DNA of 64,000 nt from Anaerolineales bacterium (GTDB lineage Bacteria > Chloroflexota > Anaerolineae > Anaerolineales > UBA4823). Position numbers and translations under genes: made by a program. The notes beneath the pieces are model-generated. The model was not told the DNA's origin. It searched no databases and saw nothing but the letters and a program-made list of their open reading frames with translations. The stretch is taken from positions 1 through 64,000 of the forward strand of contig JAGVAD010000024.1 in the NCBI GenBank assembly GCA_020060465.1, read 5' to 3'. Positions 10,101 to 19,800 of the stretch are shown piece by piece (the first letter of the stretch is position 1; each line of letters starts with the position of its first letter).

Positions 10101-10752
10101 TGCCTAATAACATCCGTCCGGTGGTGTCCAGGGTGACTTGCGCCTGGATGGGCAGGTAAACATCCGCCTGCTCAAACGCCTGGCGGACGCCGGCGATGGC
10201 GGCGCGCACTTCGAGGATATCCTGTGAGGTCTCAATCAACATCAGATCCACGCCGCCCTGGATTAACCCCAACGCCTGCTCGCGAAATACATCCGCCAAC
10301 TCGTCGTAGGTAATATTGGACAACTCCGGGTCATCGGCAGAGGGCAGCTTGCCCGAAGGGCCAATTGAACCGGCGACAAAGCGCGGGTGATCGGGAGTGG
10401 AATATTCGTCTGCCAGGCGGCGGGCTAACGCCGCAGCCGTTCGATTGATTTCGATGACCCGCTCTTGTAAGCCGTACTCCGCCAGCGTGATGCGGTTCGA
10501 ACGAAACGTGTTCGTCTCCAGAACGTCCACGCCAGCTTCCAGAAAGGCGCGATGAACTTTTTCCACCGCCTGCGGGAAACTGATGACCAGGTAATCGTTG
10601 CAGCCGTTGAATTGCTCACCGCCAAAGTGTGCCGCGGTGAGATGCTGCGCTTGCAGGTTGGTGCCCATAGCCCCGTCGAAGATCAACACTCGTTCCTGCA
10701 AAGCGTCCAGGTAACGCCGATTGGTGTATTTTAAATCCATCATGAAAACCAC
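7198..10752 (-). CDS. metH: Cobalamin-dependent methionine synthase
   Basis: 1184 aa; HMT domain (GAMGTNLQ, GGCCGTTPGH), pterin-binding, B12-binding GDVHDIGKN, C-terminal activation domain (GYPAIPTLDDH). Confidence 0.95.
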   Translation of the reverse strand: MVFMMDLKYTNRRYLDALQERVLIFDGAMGTNLQAQHLTAAHFGGEQFNGCNDYLVISFPQAVEKVHRAFLEAGVDVLETNTFRSNRITLAEYGLQERVIEINRTAAALARRLADEYSTPDHPRFVAGSIGPSGKLPSADDPELSNITYDELADVFREQALGLIQGGVDLMLIETSQDILEVRAAIAGVRQAFEQADVYLPIQAQVTLDTTGRMLLGTDVAAALAILEGLPIAVIGLNCSTGPEHMRQPIQYLGENAALPVSCIPNAGLPINVDGEAVYPLEAEPFSQALVEFVEKHHISVVGGCCGTTPGHLKLLVEALGGASFNTRRRRAPRPAATQPRLASAARAVAMHQEPPPLLIGERCNAQGSRKFKRLLLAEDYDAILEIAREQVEGGAHALDISTAVTERPDELYLMRQVVKKLASGVEAPLVIDTTEPEVMEAALKTAPGRCLLNSTHLEGGRAKAERVFDLARRHNAAVLCLTIDEKGMAKTAEEKLNVARRIYDMAVGEFGLRPEALVFDTLTFTLATGDPEFANSAIETLEGIRRIKRELPGVLTSLGVSNVSFGLEAAARPVLNSVMLYHAVQAGLDMAIVNPAHITPYAEIPAEQRQITEDLIFNRRPDALQRFIEYFQSEANQPSHPETSGDPLQGMTPQERLAWRILHRRKDGVEADIDEILAARGDLSPHEAAIAILNQTLLPAMKEVGDRFGAGELILPFVLQSAEVMKKAVSHVERFLERKDGASKGTVVLATVYGDVHDIGKNLVKTILSNNGYTVLDLGKQTPAETIISKAVEVNADAIGLSALLVNTSKQMPLIVNELQRRGLKFPVLIGGAAINRRFGWRIAFVEDGSFYEPGVFYCKDAFEGLATMDALLDPAQREPLLEQLRREVEREAGRSAAAPGKAVGNSRSAVQPAPISLPEGVPWGPRVARQMPLEMVFQHLFKNELFRLSWGAKNAHGEEWQRLSAEFERRLERMTRQALREGWLRPQAVYGYWPCQAGGDELIVYDPASLIDGAQSAQELTRFAFPRQPDGEALCLADYFAPVESGVYDVVAFQVVTVGAEATQRFDRLQAAGDYSEAYFLHGLAVQTAEAAAEYLHRHIRRELGLPEGQGKRYSWGYPAIPTLDDHRKVFDLLPAESELGMSLTAACQLVPEQSTAAIIVHHPQAKYFSVGESRVEQLMRG

Positions 10753-10929
10753 TATCCGAAGGAATGATTACAAATCTGATTTGAGTGGTCAGTTTACCAC
10801 GCCCAATTGGGCATGTCAAAGGAAAAAACGCAATCGCAACAAAGCCAACGTTCTGATCACGAGCAGCCTTTTCCTTAACAAAAGAAAATCTCCAACTTTT
10901 GGGGTGAAACTTTAGGTAAAATAAGAGCC

Positions 10930-11065
10930 TGTGCAACAAGCAATCGTGGGTAGTGTATTTCCACGATCAACGTTATTTCAAAAATCGGACATGCCCGACG
11001 TGGAACGTTCTGGCGCGGCTCGAACCTCCATCCAAGCGGCGTGTCAGGATAGGAAGGAGACATTT
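10930..11065 (+). promoter_or_regulatory. Structured 5' leader of modA-like gene
   Basis: ATCGTGG (10943-10949)/CCACGAT (10961-10967) hairpin, AACGTT at 10969-10974 and 11004-11009, RBS ggaaggaga before ATG 11066. Confidence 0.4.
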
Positions 11066-12052
11066 ATGCAACGAAAAGTTACACTCCTGGCGCCGATCCT
11101 GGCGCTGGTAGTCAGCATGTTGGCGTGCGGTCTGCCATCGGCGGCTACAACCCCCGAAGCGACGCCGGCGCCCACCGACGCGGGTTTTCAACCGCCCACA
11201 GAAGCGGTTGGCTCTGCGCCCACGCCCGCCGAAACAGAACCCCCAGCGCAGGGAAGCCCTGAAGCATCCCCTGTCGCTGGCGGAGAAGGGGTTGACAAAG
11301 AAATCACTCTGGCCTCTACCGAAAGTCTGGCGAAAATCGGTCTTTTGGGTAAACTGGTTGACGCCTTTCAAAACACAACTGGCTACAGGGTTAAACTTGA
11401 GTTGGGCGGGGCTGGGCGGGCGTTCCGTCTGGGCGAGAAATACGTGGCCGATGTCTTGCTGGTCAACGAACCGGGCAGCGAAATCAAGTTCATCAGCGAT
11501 GGTTACGGCAAAGACCGCGTCCTGGTATTCCACACCGATTATGTGATCGTCGGCCCCGCGGATGACCCGGCGGGGATAAAAGGTCTGCCCAGCGCCGTTG
11601 AGGCGCTCAAGAAGATCGCCGGCGCGCAGGCAAAATTTATCACCCGCAACGCAGAATCGGAAGTGGTCAAACGCGAGAAGAGGCTTTGGGCAGACGCCGG
11701 CATCAACCCGTCCGGTGATTGGTATATCCCGGCTGTGGATGCAGGGATGGTCGGCGTGTTGAAGCTGGCTTCAGATAAAAAGGCTTACACGCTTACGGAT
11801 CGCGCTACTTTCTTGGAGAACAAGGGGAACTTGCAACTGGTGATCTTGCTTCAAGGCGACCCGGCGTTGTCCGATCCATATCACGTGGTCACCGGCAACC
11901 CAGACCGCTCGCCAAAAATCAACGCCATTGTTTCGCAAGCTTTTGTTGACTTTCTGCTCTCCCCCCAGGCGCAAGAAATCATCGCCCAGTTTGGGGTAGA
12001 CACTTATGGAGAGCCACTCTTTTTCGCTGACGCCGGAAAAGCAGAGAATTAG
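11066..12052 (+). CDS. Molybdate-type ABC transporter substrate-binding lipoprotein (ModA-like)
   Basis: Lipobox VSMLACG, Pro/Thr/Ala linker, ITLASTESLAKIGLLGKLVDAF..., VLLVNEPG. Confidence 0.75.
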   Translation: MQRKVTLLAPILALVVSMLACGLPSAATTPEATPAPTDAGFQPPTEAVGSAPTPAETEPPAQGSPEASPVAGGEGVDKEITLASTESLAKIGLLGKLVDAFQNTTGYRVKLELGGAGRAFRLGEKYVADVLLVNEPGSEIKFISDGYGKDRVLVFHTDYVIVGPADDPAGIKGLPSAVEALKKIAGAQAKFITRNAESEVVKREKRLWADAGINPSGDWYIPAVDAGMVGVLKLASDKKAYTLTDRATFLENKGNLQLVILLQGDPALSDPYHVVTGNPDRSPKINAIVSQAFVDFLLSPQAQEIIAQFGVDTYGEPLFFADAGKAEN

Positions 12053-12055
12053 AGG

Positions 12056-12104
12056 AAAAATCGCTGCGTTGACCGGACGTATTTGCCGCCCGGTCAACGC
12101 AGCG
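12056..12104 (-). terminator. Rho-independent terminator of dnaX-ybaB-recR
   Basis: 15-bp perfect hairpin cgctgcgttgaccgg/ccggtcaacgcagcg; A5 on + strand = U-run on - strand. Confidence 0.85.
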
Positions 12105-12122
12105 TGAGGTTATTCCGCCCGG

Positions 12123-12731
12123 CTAGTCGTTCAGCTCCTGCCGCCCAGCCAGAGCGCGCAACAAAGTATTCTGGTCGGCGTATTCCAGGTCGCCGCCAAC
12201 CGGCAGGCCGCGCGCCAGCCGCGTCAGGCGAACGCTGTAGGGCTGCAAACGCTGGCGCAGGTAGGCCGCGGTATAGTCGCCCTCCAGGCTGGGGTTGGTC
12301 GCCAGGATAATTTCGTTCACGCCGCCTGCCTCCACGCGGGCGATCAGCTCACGAACCTTCAACTGTTCGGGACCAATGCCTTCGATGGGCGAGAGAGCGC
12401 CGTGCAAGACGTGATAGCGCCCCGTGAAACCGCCTGTGCGCTCCAAAGCGATCACATCCAATGGCTCTTCCACTACACAGATCAAGGAAGAATCGCGGCT
12501 GGCATCGCTGCATACTTCACATTCGGTGCGGTTGGCGGCGGTGATGTTATAACATACCTGGCAATAGCCGGTGCCCGATTTTAGATTCGCCAACGCCTCT
12601 GCCAGATCACGGGAAAGATCTTCGGGGGCGCGCAGCAGGAAAAACGTCAGCCGCGAGGCGGTCTTGGGACCAATTCCGGGCAGACGCGCCAGGGCGTTAA
12701 TCAGGTTCTGGATCGGTTCTGGGAGCAGCAT
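12123..12731 (-). CDS. recR: Recombination protein RecR
   Basis: LPGIGPKTASRLTFFLL, Cys4 zinc motif, Toprim; 202 aa. Confidence 0.95.
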   Translation of the reverse strand: MLLPEPIQNLINALARLPGIGPKTASRLTFFLLRAPEDLSRDLAEALANLKSGTGYCQVCYNITAANRTECEVCSDASRDSSLICVVEEPLDVIALERTGGFTGRYHVLHGALSPIEGIGPEQLKVRELIARVEAGGVNEIILATNPSLEGDYTAAYLRQRLQPYSVRLTRLARGLPVGGDLEYADQNTLLRALAGRQELND

Positions 12732-12772
12732 TCAAGAATTTTGCCGATGAACGGCTAAAAAAGCCTTAAGGA

Positions 12773-13099
12773 TTAAAACGGCAAACCGCCCGCCAAAGGC
12801 CCCAAACGCTCCGCCGCCAGGTTACGTGAAGCTTCGAGGGCATTGTTGAAAGCGGTCAAGATTAAATCCTGGAGCATTTCCACATCTGCATCTTGGAGCA
12901 GAGCGGGGTCAATCTCCACTGCTTTGCAATGTTGATCGCCGGTTACAGTGATCTTCACTGCGCCGCCGCCTGCCGAGGCGGTCACCGTTTCTTGCGCTAG
13001 CTGATCTTGCACCTGCTGGATCTGTTCCTGAAGTTTCTGTAACTGCCCCATCATATTCATCGGGTTCTGCATTTTGGGGGCCTTAAATCCTTTGGCCAT
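12773..13099 (-). CDS. YbaB/EbfC nucleoid-associated protein
   Basis: Small protein between dnaX and recR; MMGQLQKLQEQIQQVQDQLAQETVTASAGGGAVKITVTG. Confidence 0.93.
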   Translation of the reverse strand: MAKGFKAPKMQNPMNMMGQLQKLQEQIQQVQDQLAQETVTASAGGGAVKITVTGDQHCKAVEIDPALLQDADVEMLQDLILTAFNNALEASRNLAAERLGPLAGGLPF

Positions 13100-13115
13100 A
13101 AAATCCTCCGCAAAA

Positions 13116-14702
13116 CTAATTGATATCTACCAGTTCTCCGCCCAGGTCGCGCAGCGCCGCAGCCACCATTCCATCTTCATCTACTCCTTGAGGAACGCTA
13201 TCCCGGCGGGTCGTATCCACCACACAACGGATCATCAATTCTCGTCCCAAAACCTGTTTCAGTGCGTTTTGCAGCAAGCTCAGGTTCTCCGGTCTCTCCA
13301 TCTTCCCTTTCAGCAAATTGCTGGCAAAGCTGAGGGTCAGGTGATCGCCGCTCAGCAGCCGCGACGTGGATGAGTTCAAAGTGGCGTAAGCCGGCTGACT
13401 TTGCTGGCGCACCAGATGAAGGATCTGCGGCCAGGCTTCTGCCAGCCGCTTATTTGCCTGCGCATCGGCTGAACCGCTGGCGGGGGCTGTCTCGTCCGAG
13501 GTTTCGCTGGCAGGGGGCGTCGCCTGAGCCTTGGGGGGCGGGGAAATTGCGGTCTTTGTGGGTGCTCGCGATAAATTTTGCCCCGACGAAGTGGGGCCTG
13601 TCGGAACGCTCTCTGCGGCATTGGTCAGCGATTCTAGAGCCTCCACGAAAGCCAGTTCCAACGGCAAAGACGGCTGCCAGGCGTTGCGCGCTTCGCCCGC
13701 CGAATAGTTGAAAATTCGGATGAGACGCAACAGCTCGCTGGCGCTCAATTGCCGGGCGTGCTGCTCCATGAGGGCTTTCACCTCTGCCGTCCCATCCACC
13801 TGTTTGACATCCCCTAGTTTGATCAGCAAGACATCGCGCAAATAATCCACGATTTGGCGGGTTAGCTGACGTGCGTCGCTTCCGCCGTCCAGGGCTTCAT
13901 GGATTCGGTCCAAACCTGGGCCGGCCTGGCGTGCGATCAGCGCCTCAACCACTGCCAGCACAGATTGGCTGGCGGCAGCGCCCAGCACATTCTGCGCCAT
14001 CTCCAGGGTGATCTTCTTACCGGTGGAAGCGAGCTGATCCAACAGGGAGATGGCGTCACGCATCGCGCCGGTGGATTGGCGCGCGATCAAGGTTAAGGCT
14101 TCCGGTTCAGCCTGAATTCCCTCTTCTGTGCTCATTTGGGTCAATTGCGCCACGATCTCTTGCAACGGGATGCGGCGGAATTCGTGGCGCTGGCAGCGCG
14201 AAAGCACTGTGGCAGGGATTTTGTGCACTTCGGTGGTGGCGAGGATGAAAATCGCGTGAGGCGGCGGTTCTTCTAAGGTCTTCAGCAGCGCGTTGAACGC
14301 CGCAGTCGAAAGCATGTGAACTTCGTCAATGATATAGACCTTGTAACGCCCCTGGTTAGGGGCGAAATTGATCTTGTCGCGCAGATCGCGCACGTCATCC
14401 ACGCTGGTGTTCGAGGCGGCGTCTATCTCGATCAGATCCAGAAAACGCCCCTGGCTGACCGCCAGGCAGGGTTCGCATTTTCCGCACGGGCGATTGGATA
14501 AATCTTCCTCCAGACAATTGACTGCTTTTGCCAGCAGGCGCGCCGTGGTGGTCTTGCCTGTGCCGCGTGGACCGGCAAATAGATAGGCATGCGCCACGCG
14601 CCCTGCAGCCAGCGCGTTGCGCAGGGTGCTGATCACATGCGGTTGACCAATAACTGCTTCCCAGGTCTGTGGACGCCATTTACGATACAGAGCTTGAGAC
14701 AT
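13116..14702 (-). CDS. dnaX: DNA polymerase III subunit gamma/tau
   Basis: YRKWRPQTWEAVIGQPHV, GPRGTGKTTTARLLAKAVNC, Cys4 zinc module, VYIIDEVHMLSTAAFNALLKTLEEPP. Confidence 0.97.
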   Translation of the reverse strand: MSQALYRKWRPQTWEAVIGQPHVISTLRNALAAGRVAHAYLFAGPRGTGKTTTARLLAKAVNCLEEDLSNRPCGKCEPCLAVSQGRFLDLIEIDAASNTSVDDVRDLRDKINFAPNQGRYKVYIIDEVHMLSTAAFNALLKTLEEPPPHAIFILATTEVHKIPATVLSRCQRHEFRRIPLQEIVAQLTQMSTEEGIQAEPEALTLIARQSTGAMRDAISLLDQLASTGKKITLEMAQNVLGAAASQSVLAVVEALIARQAGPGLDRIHEALDGGSDARQLTRQIVDYLRDVLLIKLGDVKQVDGTAEVKALMEQHARQLSASELLRLIRIFNYSAGEARNAWQPSLPLELAFVEALESLTNAAESVPTGPTSSGQNLSRAPTKTAISPPPKAQATPPASETSDETAPASGSADAQANKRLAEAWPQILHLVRQQSQPAYATLNSSTSRLLSGDHLTLSFASNLLKGKMERPENLSLLQNALKQVLGRELMIRCVVDTTRRDSVPQGVDEDGMVAAALRDLGGELVDIN

Positions 14703-14845
14703 GGCTAGAGTGTATCAGATTGCTTTCCGACGGTCAATCAAATTGATCAAGGCGCGACGCGCTTCCGCAATGGAAGCAGCTAAAACCTTCGTCGCCGGTC
14801 TCATCCTAATTCGACTTAAACGCCTTGCGCCGGCTTCTTACGGAC

Positions 14846-15280
14846 TTATACGTCGCTCAAGGAGCGAAGTTCACGCTCGAGATTGAGTTTCCTGAGTTGT
14901 AAGCCCATCGTCGGCGCTTGCAGATTATAGTCAAGAATCCGCCGATTAATCCGCTCCACCTGCTCGCTGAAGTCCCGGCAAGCGCGTTGCCATTCCGCCT
15001 CAGATGCAGGATTGGGCTGCTGGCGACTCGACGTCTCTTTATACCATTCCCAGGCGCGCCGCAACGCCTGGCGCGCAGCTTCGATCTCCGCTTCAATTTC
15101 CCGCCGAGCTTCAATCCAGGGCAAGGTGAACCCGCTGTTTTTCAACACATGATGCGCCAGACGCCATTCCGGGTCCTCGTGCGGATGATCTTCCAACTTG
15201 AGCGGTTTCCCTTTTCCCGGCAAGTGATCAAACTTGCCCTCCCGCATTGCTTGTTCAATCGAGTTCTCTATATCAGACAT
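14846..15280 (-). CDS. DUF1992 (DnaJ-homologue subfamily C28-type) protein
   Basis: EQAMREGKFDHLPGKGKPLKLE...LPWIEARREIEAEI. Confidence 0.85.
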   Translation of the reverse strand: MSDIENSIEQAMREGKFDHLPGKGKPLKLEDHPHEDPEWRLAHHVLKNSGFTLPWIEARREIEAEIEAARQALRRAWEWYKETSSRQQPNPASEAEWQRACRDFSEQVERINRRILDYNLQAPTMGLQLRKLNLERELRSLSDV

Positions 15281-15292
15281 GCAAACTCACCC

Positions 15293-15982
15293 TTAAGGCA
15301 CCACGTAAGTCGCATGGACGTTGCCCTGCGCATCTCTCAGAATCACCGTAGATCCCGATGACCATACCGGATGATCCAAGCCCCAAAACAAATCAACCAC
15401 CGTGTTAACGCCGGTTTTTGTATAGATGTTCACTGCGCCGCCTGGGAATAATCTGAGTTGCGGCGACTGCGGGAATATAAACACATTGCCGCGGTCATCT
15501 TCCAACCGCCAACCGACCAGCGAGATCTCGCCGCCGTCGCGGTGTTTGAGTAGCACTCGTTCCGTATCCAGATCTCCTGCGCCGATGACGCTGTCAATCG
15601 CCACACTGCCCCTGGGATGAAGCGGAATACGCAACACTTCGCCTGCGCCTAACGGCTGCGAGCGAGTAAAACCGTTGATCGCTACCAATTCTTCAACGCT
15701 GATGTCATAGTTGGCGGCGATGCTTTCAAAGGTATCTCCAGATTGCACCTGATAAACAATAAAAGCCTCCGTGGGCGCCGGTTCAGATTGGGGCGCGCCC
15801 GTCGCTGCGGCTTTGGGCGTGGCTGTGGCGGGCGATGAAAGCCGACTGAGCGCTTTGGGCAGCAGATTCCTGGGCATGGGGCCATACATTTGATCCCACA
15901 GGAAAAGCACCGTCACAGTGGTACAGGCGGATACGAAAATGTTTAGTAGAAGATAGAAGAGCAGTCTTTTCCAAGATTTCAT
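15293..15982 (-). CDS. Membrane-anchored LysM-domain protein
   Basis: N-terminal TM, linker, YQVQSGDTFESIAANYDISVEELVAINGF LysM. Confidence 0.85.
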   Translation of the reverse strand: MKSWKRLLFYLLLNIFVSACTTVTVLFLWDQMYGPMPRNLLPKALSRLSSPATATPKAAATGAPQSEPAPTEAFIVYQVQSGDTFESIAANYDISVEELVAINGFTRSQPLGAGEVLRIPLHPRGSVAIDSVIGAGDLDTERVLLKHRDGGEISLVGWRLEDDRGNVFIFPQSPQLRLFPGGAVNIYTKTGVNTVVDLFWGLDHPVWSSGSTVILRDAQGNVHATYVVP

Positions 15983-16101
15983 CTCAATATCTTTGCGCCC
16001 TTACAGCTAAAATAGAACGCCCCGCCCTGGAGGCCTGGACAAAGAAATGATAGCACAAATTCTAGATTGACGGGGAGAGTGTTTGTCAATAAAATGAACT
16101 T

Positions 16102-16584
16102 ATGCCATACCTGATTGATGGGCATAACCTGATCCCCAAAATCCCTGGGCTGAGCCTGGAAGATGTTGACGATGAACAACAATTATTGGAGATGTTGCAA
16201 GAATATTGCCGTTGGCAGCGAAAGAAAGCGGAAGTATTTTTTGACAACGCTCCGCCGGGCGGAATGCGGACGCGCAGCTTTGGGCTGGTGACGGCGCGCT
16301 TTGTGCGCCAGGGGAACAGCGCCGACGAGGCGATCCGCAAGCGGCTGATCAACCTGGGGCGCGCCGCCCGCAACTGGACTGTGGTCAGTTCAGATCTGGC
16401 GGTGCAGGCGTCAGCCCGCGCTTCCCAGGCGCGTTATCTCTCTTCCGAAGCATTCGCAGAGTCGCTTCTCCAGGTATTGGAAAAGAGGGGAAAGGATGCA
16501 GGGGAAAACGCGCAAGCGGAGTTAGCGCCCGAAGAAGTGGACGAGTGGTTGAAATTGTTCAGTGATGATGAAGCAGGGGAATAG
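16102..16584 (+). CDS. NYN (YacP-like) domain RNase family protein
   Basis: MPYLIDGHNLIPKIPG...VVFFDN, SSDLAVQ. Confidence 0.85.
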   Translation: MPYLIDGHNLIPKIPGLSLEDVDDEQQLLEMLQEYCRWQRKKAEVFFDNAPPGGMRTRSFGLVTARFVRQGNSADEAIRKRLINLGRAARNWTVVSSDLAVQASARASQARYLSSEAFAESLLQVLEKRGKDAGENAQAELAPEEVDEWLKLFSDDEAGE

Positions 16585-16649
16585 TTGGATCGTTAGAACC
16601 AACTCTAAGAGGTTTTTAATCCAAATAAGACCAAATTAGTGTATATTAT

Positions 16650-16798
16650 AGAGGCAGACACCTGCCCCCCCTTTATTGGTATATTAGGTGTCCTGTCGCC
16701 GGCGTAAAGCGTTCAGCACGTCCCCCCCGTGTTGCGCATCCGGTGGCCCTCCTAGAGATTGCCGAGCGTATTTACACACGCTCGGCAATCGCCGTTTT
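16650..16798 (+). ncRNA. 6C-RNA-like structured small RNA candidate
   Basis: TATATT/TATTAT -10 at 16642-16649; hairpin 1 GACACCT/AGGTGTC with C7 loop (16665-16671); hairpin 2 GCG-tt-CAGCACG/CGTGTTG-CGC with C7 run (16722-16728); terminator. Confidence 0.7.
16757..16798 (+). terminator. Rho-independent terminator of the intergenic RNA
   Basis: GATTGCCGAGCG/CGCTCGGCAATC 12-bp perfect inverted repeat followed by gccgttttt. Confidence 0.85.
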
Positions 16799-16811
16799 TG
16801 CTATCGTTGTG

Positions 16812-19800
16812 CTATTCAATGCGATTCTGATTTGGTTTGCGGCGCAGCACCAATAACGTCAGGTCGTCCGAAAGCGGCGATTGTTCGATAAAGTCTTGCA
16901 CTGCGCGATCAATGCTATCCAAGATGTCTTGTGCAGAGGGCTGATCCGCCGTAGATGGGGACAGACCGGTGATGACTTCTTCAACAGCCTGACGCAGTCT
17001 ATGCTCTCCAAAAGGGTCGCCTTGCGGCGAAAACGATTCTGTAACGCCATCGGTGTATAAAATAAGCCAATCTCCATCGTCCAGATTGGTGTGGCCTTCC
17101 TGAATGGGAGACTCCGCTTCCACCCCGATCGCCATGCCGCCTCTTACCAGGCGTTCGATTTCGCCGCTCTGGCAACGCGCCAGCAGCGGGGGGTTATGTC
17201 CGGCGTTCGCATAATCCAACTTGCCGCTGTTCAGGTCCAGAACCGCATAGAAGATGGTGACAAACATGCCGGATTGGGCATCTGGCACAATGACGTTATT
17301 TGCCCGTTCCAGCGCCTGCGCTGGCGAGTCGATCTCTTTCACAGTGGCGCGCAGCAAAGTGCGCACCAAAGTCATATATAAAGCAGCCGGCATCCCCTTA
17401 TCCGCCACATCGGCGATCACCAGACCAAAACGGTCGCCGGGCAATTCGAAATAGTCGTAGAAATCGCCCCCTACCTCGCGGGCAGTGAGCCAGCGGACTT
17501 TTAGATCCCAACCGGGAAGTTCTGGCACGGTTTGAGGCAGAAATGTGCGTTGAATGTCTCGCGCCAACTGCATCTCGCGCTCCAGGCGCTCGCGTTCCAC
17601 CATTTCTCGTTGCAACAGATCATTTTCAATCGCCAGAGCGGCTTGTTGAGAGATGCCGGTAATGATCTCCAGGCGCTTGTTCCGCAAGCGTCGGTTTGTG
17701 TTGCCGCTGCTAAAACCCGCGCCCGGCGCCGGTTCGGGTTCTTCGACCAGGAAAACGCCCAACACCTTGCCCTTCACCGAGAGCGGAAAAGCCAGCAGCA
17801 AACAAGCGGCGTTCTCCAAATACTCGTCTACTTTTTCCAACTCTGGAGCAGGCAAATAAGTCCATACCTCAGGCACATCTTCTGCGGCGGAAAGCTCGCT
17901 CCATAAAGGATGCGCCAACAGGGCGTCTTCGATCAACACGGCATCCAGCAATGGGAATTCCCCCAGCGCGTAGGTGGGTGTTGCAGCGGCGCGCGAGACG
18001 CCGTAGGCTTGCGAGAGGCGAAATGTCTTATGGGCTTCATCCCAAAGATAAATCAGGGCGCGTTTCACGCCCACCAGGATAGGGGTAATGCGGACGATAG
18101 AGCCGAGCGCTTCATCCAAATCGTTCGATGAAACAACCGCCTGAGCCACCTGAAGCAGCGCCACAGAGACATAAGCCTCTTCTTTCTGCGACTTGAGCAG
18201 ATTGATGTTATCTACTGCGATTGCTGTCTGGTGAGCGATTCCTTGCAGGATCGCCAACCGTTCGTCAAAGAACGCCTCTAAAGACTTACCGCTGACAGCC
18301 GCTGGGGCAACGCTGTAATCCACCAGGAAGGCTCCCAGCACCTCGCCTCGCGCCAGCATGGGCACCAATACGGTCAAACCCAAGTGGTCTGGCTGCGCCT
18401 TCTCTTCACCGGCGGTCAAAATACTGGTCAGGCGTCTGTCGTCTTGACCGCCGTGCAAGAAGACCGGCGCCCGATCCACCAACAGGCGGTCGAGGGCAGC
18501 CACATCTCCTGGCGCAAACCGCCAACGCTCAAATTCCGTTTGCTGCTCAGCATCCAAACCGGACGCAGCAGCAGGGGCAAAGTTACCATCTTCATCGAGA
18601 ATATAGAGCAGGCAAGCTTTTACACCAGCCAGCATGGGAGTGATATGGATAACCGTCGCCAACAATTCATTCAAATCGGTGATGGTTTGCGTGGCATTAG
18701 CGACCTGCAAGAGCACGGTAGATACCCAGGCTTGTTCATGCGCATCTTCGTACAGGCGCGCGTTTTCAATCGCCACCGCTGCGGAACTGGCGAATGCAGC
18801 CGTCATGGCGACCGCTTCGCTGCCATAGCGGCCGGCAGCGCGATGCGCCAGCGTCAGCACACCCAACGGCTGGTCGCCAAGCCGCAAAGGCGCGGCAATG
18901 GCGGAGTAATCCACCGGAAACCCCAACGCAGCGCCCAACGGTTCAAAGAGCGACTCAGATGAGCGGATGATAGGTTGGCTGGCCTGCAGCGCCTCTTGCA
19001 GCCAGGCTGAGGCGTTCTCCGGCTTTAAGATGCGCGGTTCGGAAAGGTTACATTCAATGACATCCTCCGGCGTCAGACCAATCTCCAAATCCAGATCGGC
19101 GGTCCCCTCGCCCTGCACCGCGGCGAGATGGAGCAGAGGCGATTGAGGAGGGTCTTCTTCGCCGTTGTGGTCTGTTAGCCAGATCGCTGCCACATCCAGG
19201 GGCAGCGTGCGCGCCAGCACGGCTAAGATCGCCTGAAGCACCTGATCCAGATCCACATCCGCCGAAAGCAGACCGGCCACCTCGCGCAAACTCTCGGTTG
19301 TCGTCCGCCGCCAGGTTTCCGAACGATACAGATACGCATTGCGCAGGGCGACGGCAATATGGTCTGCAAGCGCCTCGAATAGGAAGAGGTCATCCTGGCT
19401 GAAGGCATTCAGGCGATCGCTCTGAACATCCAGAACGCCCAGCACCGTATTGCCGAAGATGAGAGGCACGCATAGTTCCGCTTGTGTTTCGTCGGGGGGC
19501 AATTGCGAGGGGCGATAGCGCGGCTCCTGGTTGACGTCATTCGCCAGCACCGCCTCGCCATGCCGCGCCACCCAGGGGATGATCCCCTGCGGGTCGTCTA
19601 AATCGTAGGCGAAGTTTTGTTCTCGCAACGCCCGGCTGCGAGGCCCGCTACCGGCCTCATAGAATATCTTGCGCCGCCCCGAATGCACGGTGAACAGGTG
19701 TACATAAGGATGGCCAAAGCGTTGTTGGATCAACTCAACCACTTCATTTAGCAGCGTTTCTTGATCCAGGATGGAGGTGATGGCGCTGCTGACTTGATAC

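Noticed and set aside
9328-10107. 259-aa plus-strand ORF inside metH
   Set aside because: Antisense shadow of the methionine synthase.
10998-11030. Minus-strand GGTTCGAGCC resembling a tRNA T-loop
   Set aside because: Flanking bases do not form a T-stem, acceptor or anticodon arm.
14703-14846. Gap between dnaX and DUF1992 gene tested for SRP RNA, which is often near dnaX
   Set aside because: Conserved GGAAGG/AGCAGCC apical motifs of SRP RNA not found.
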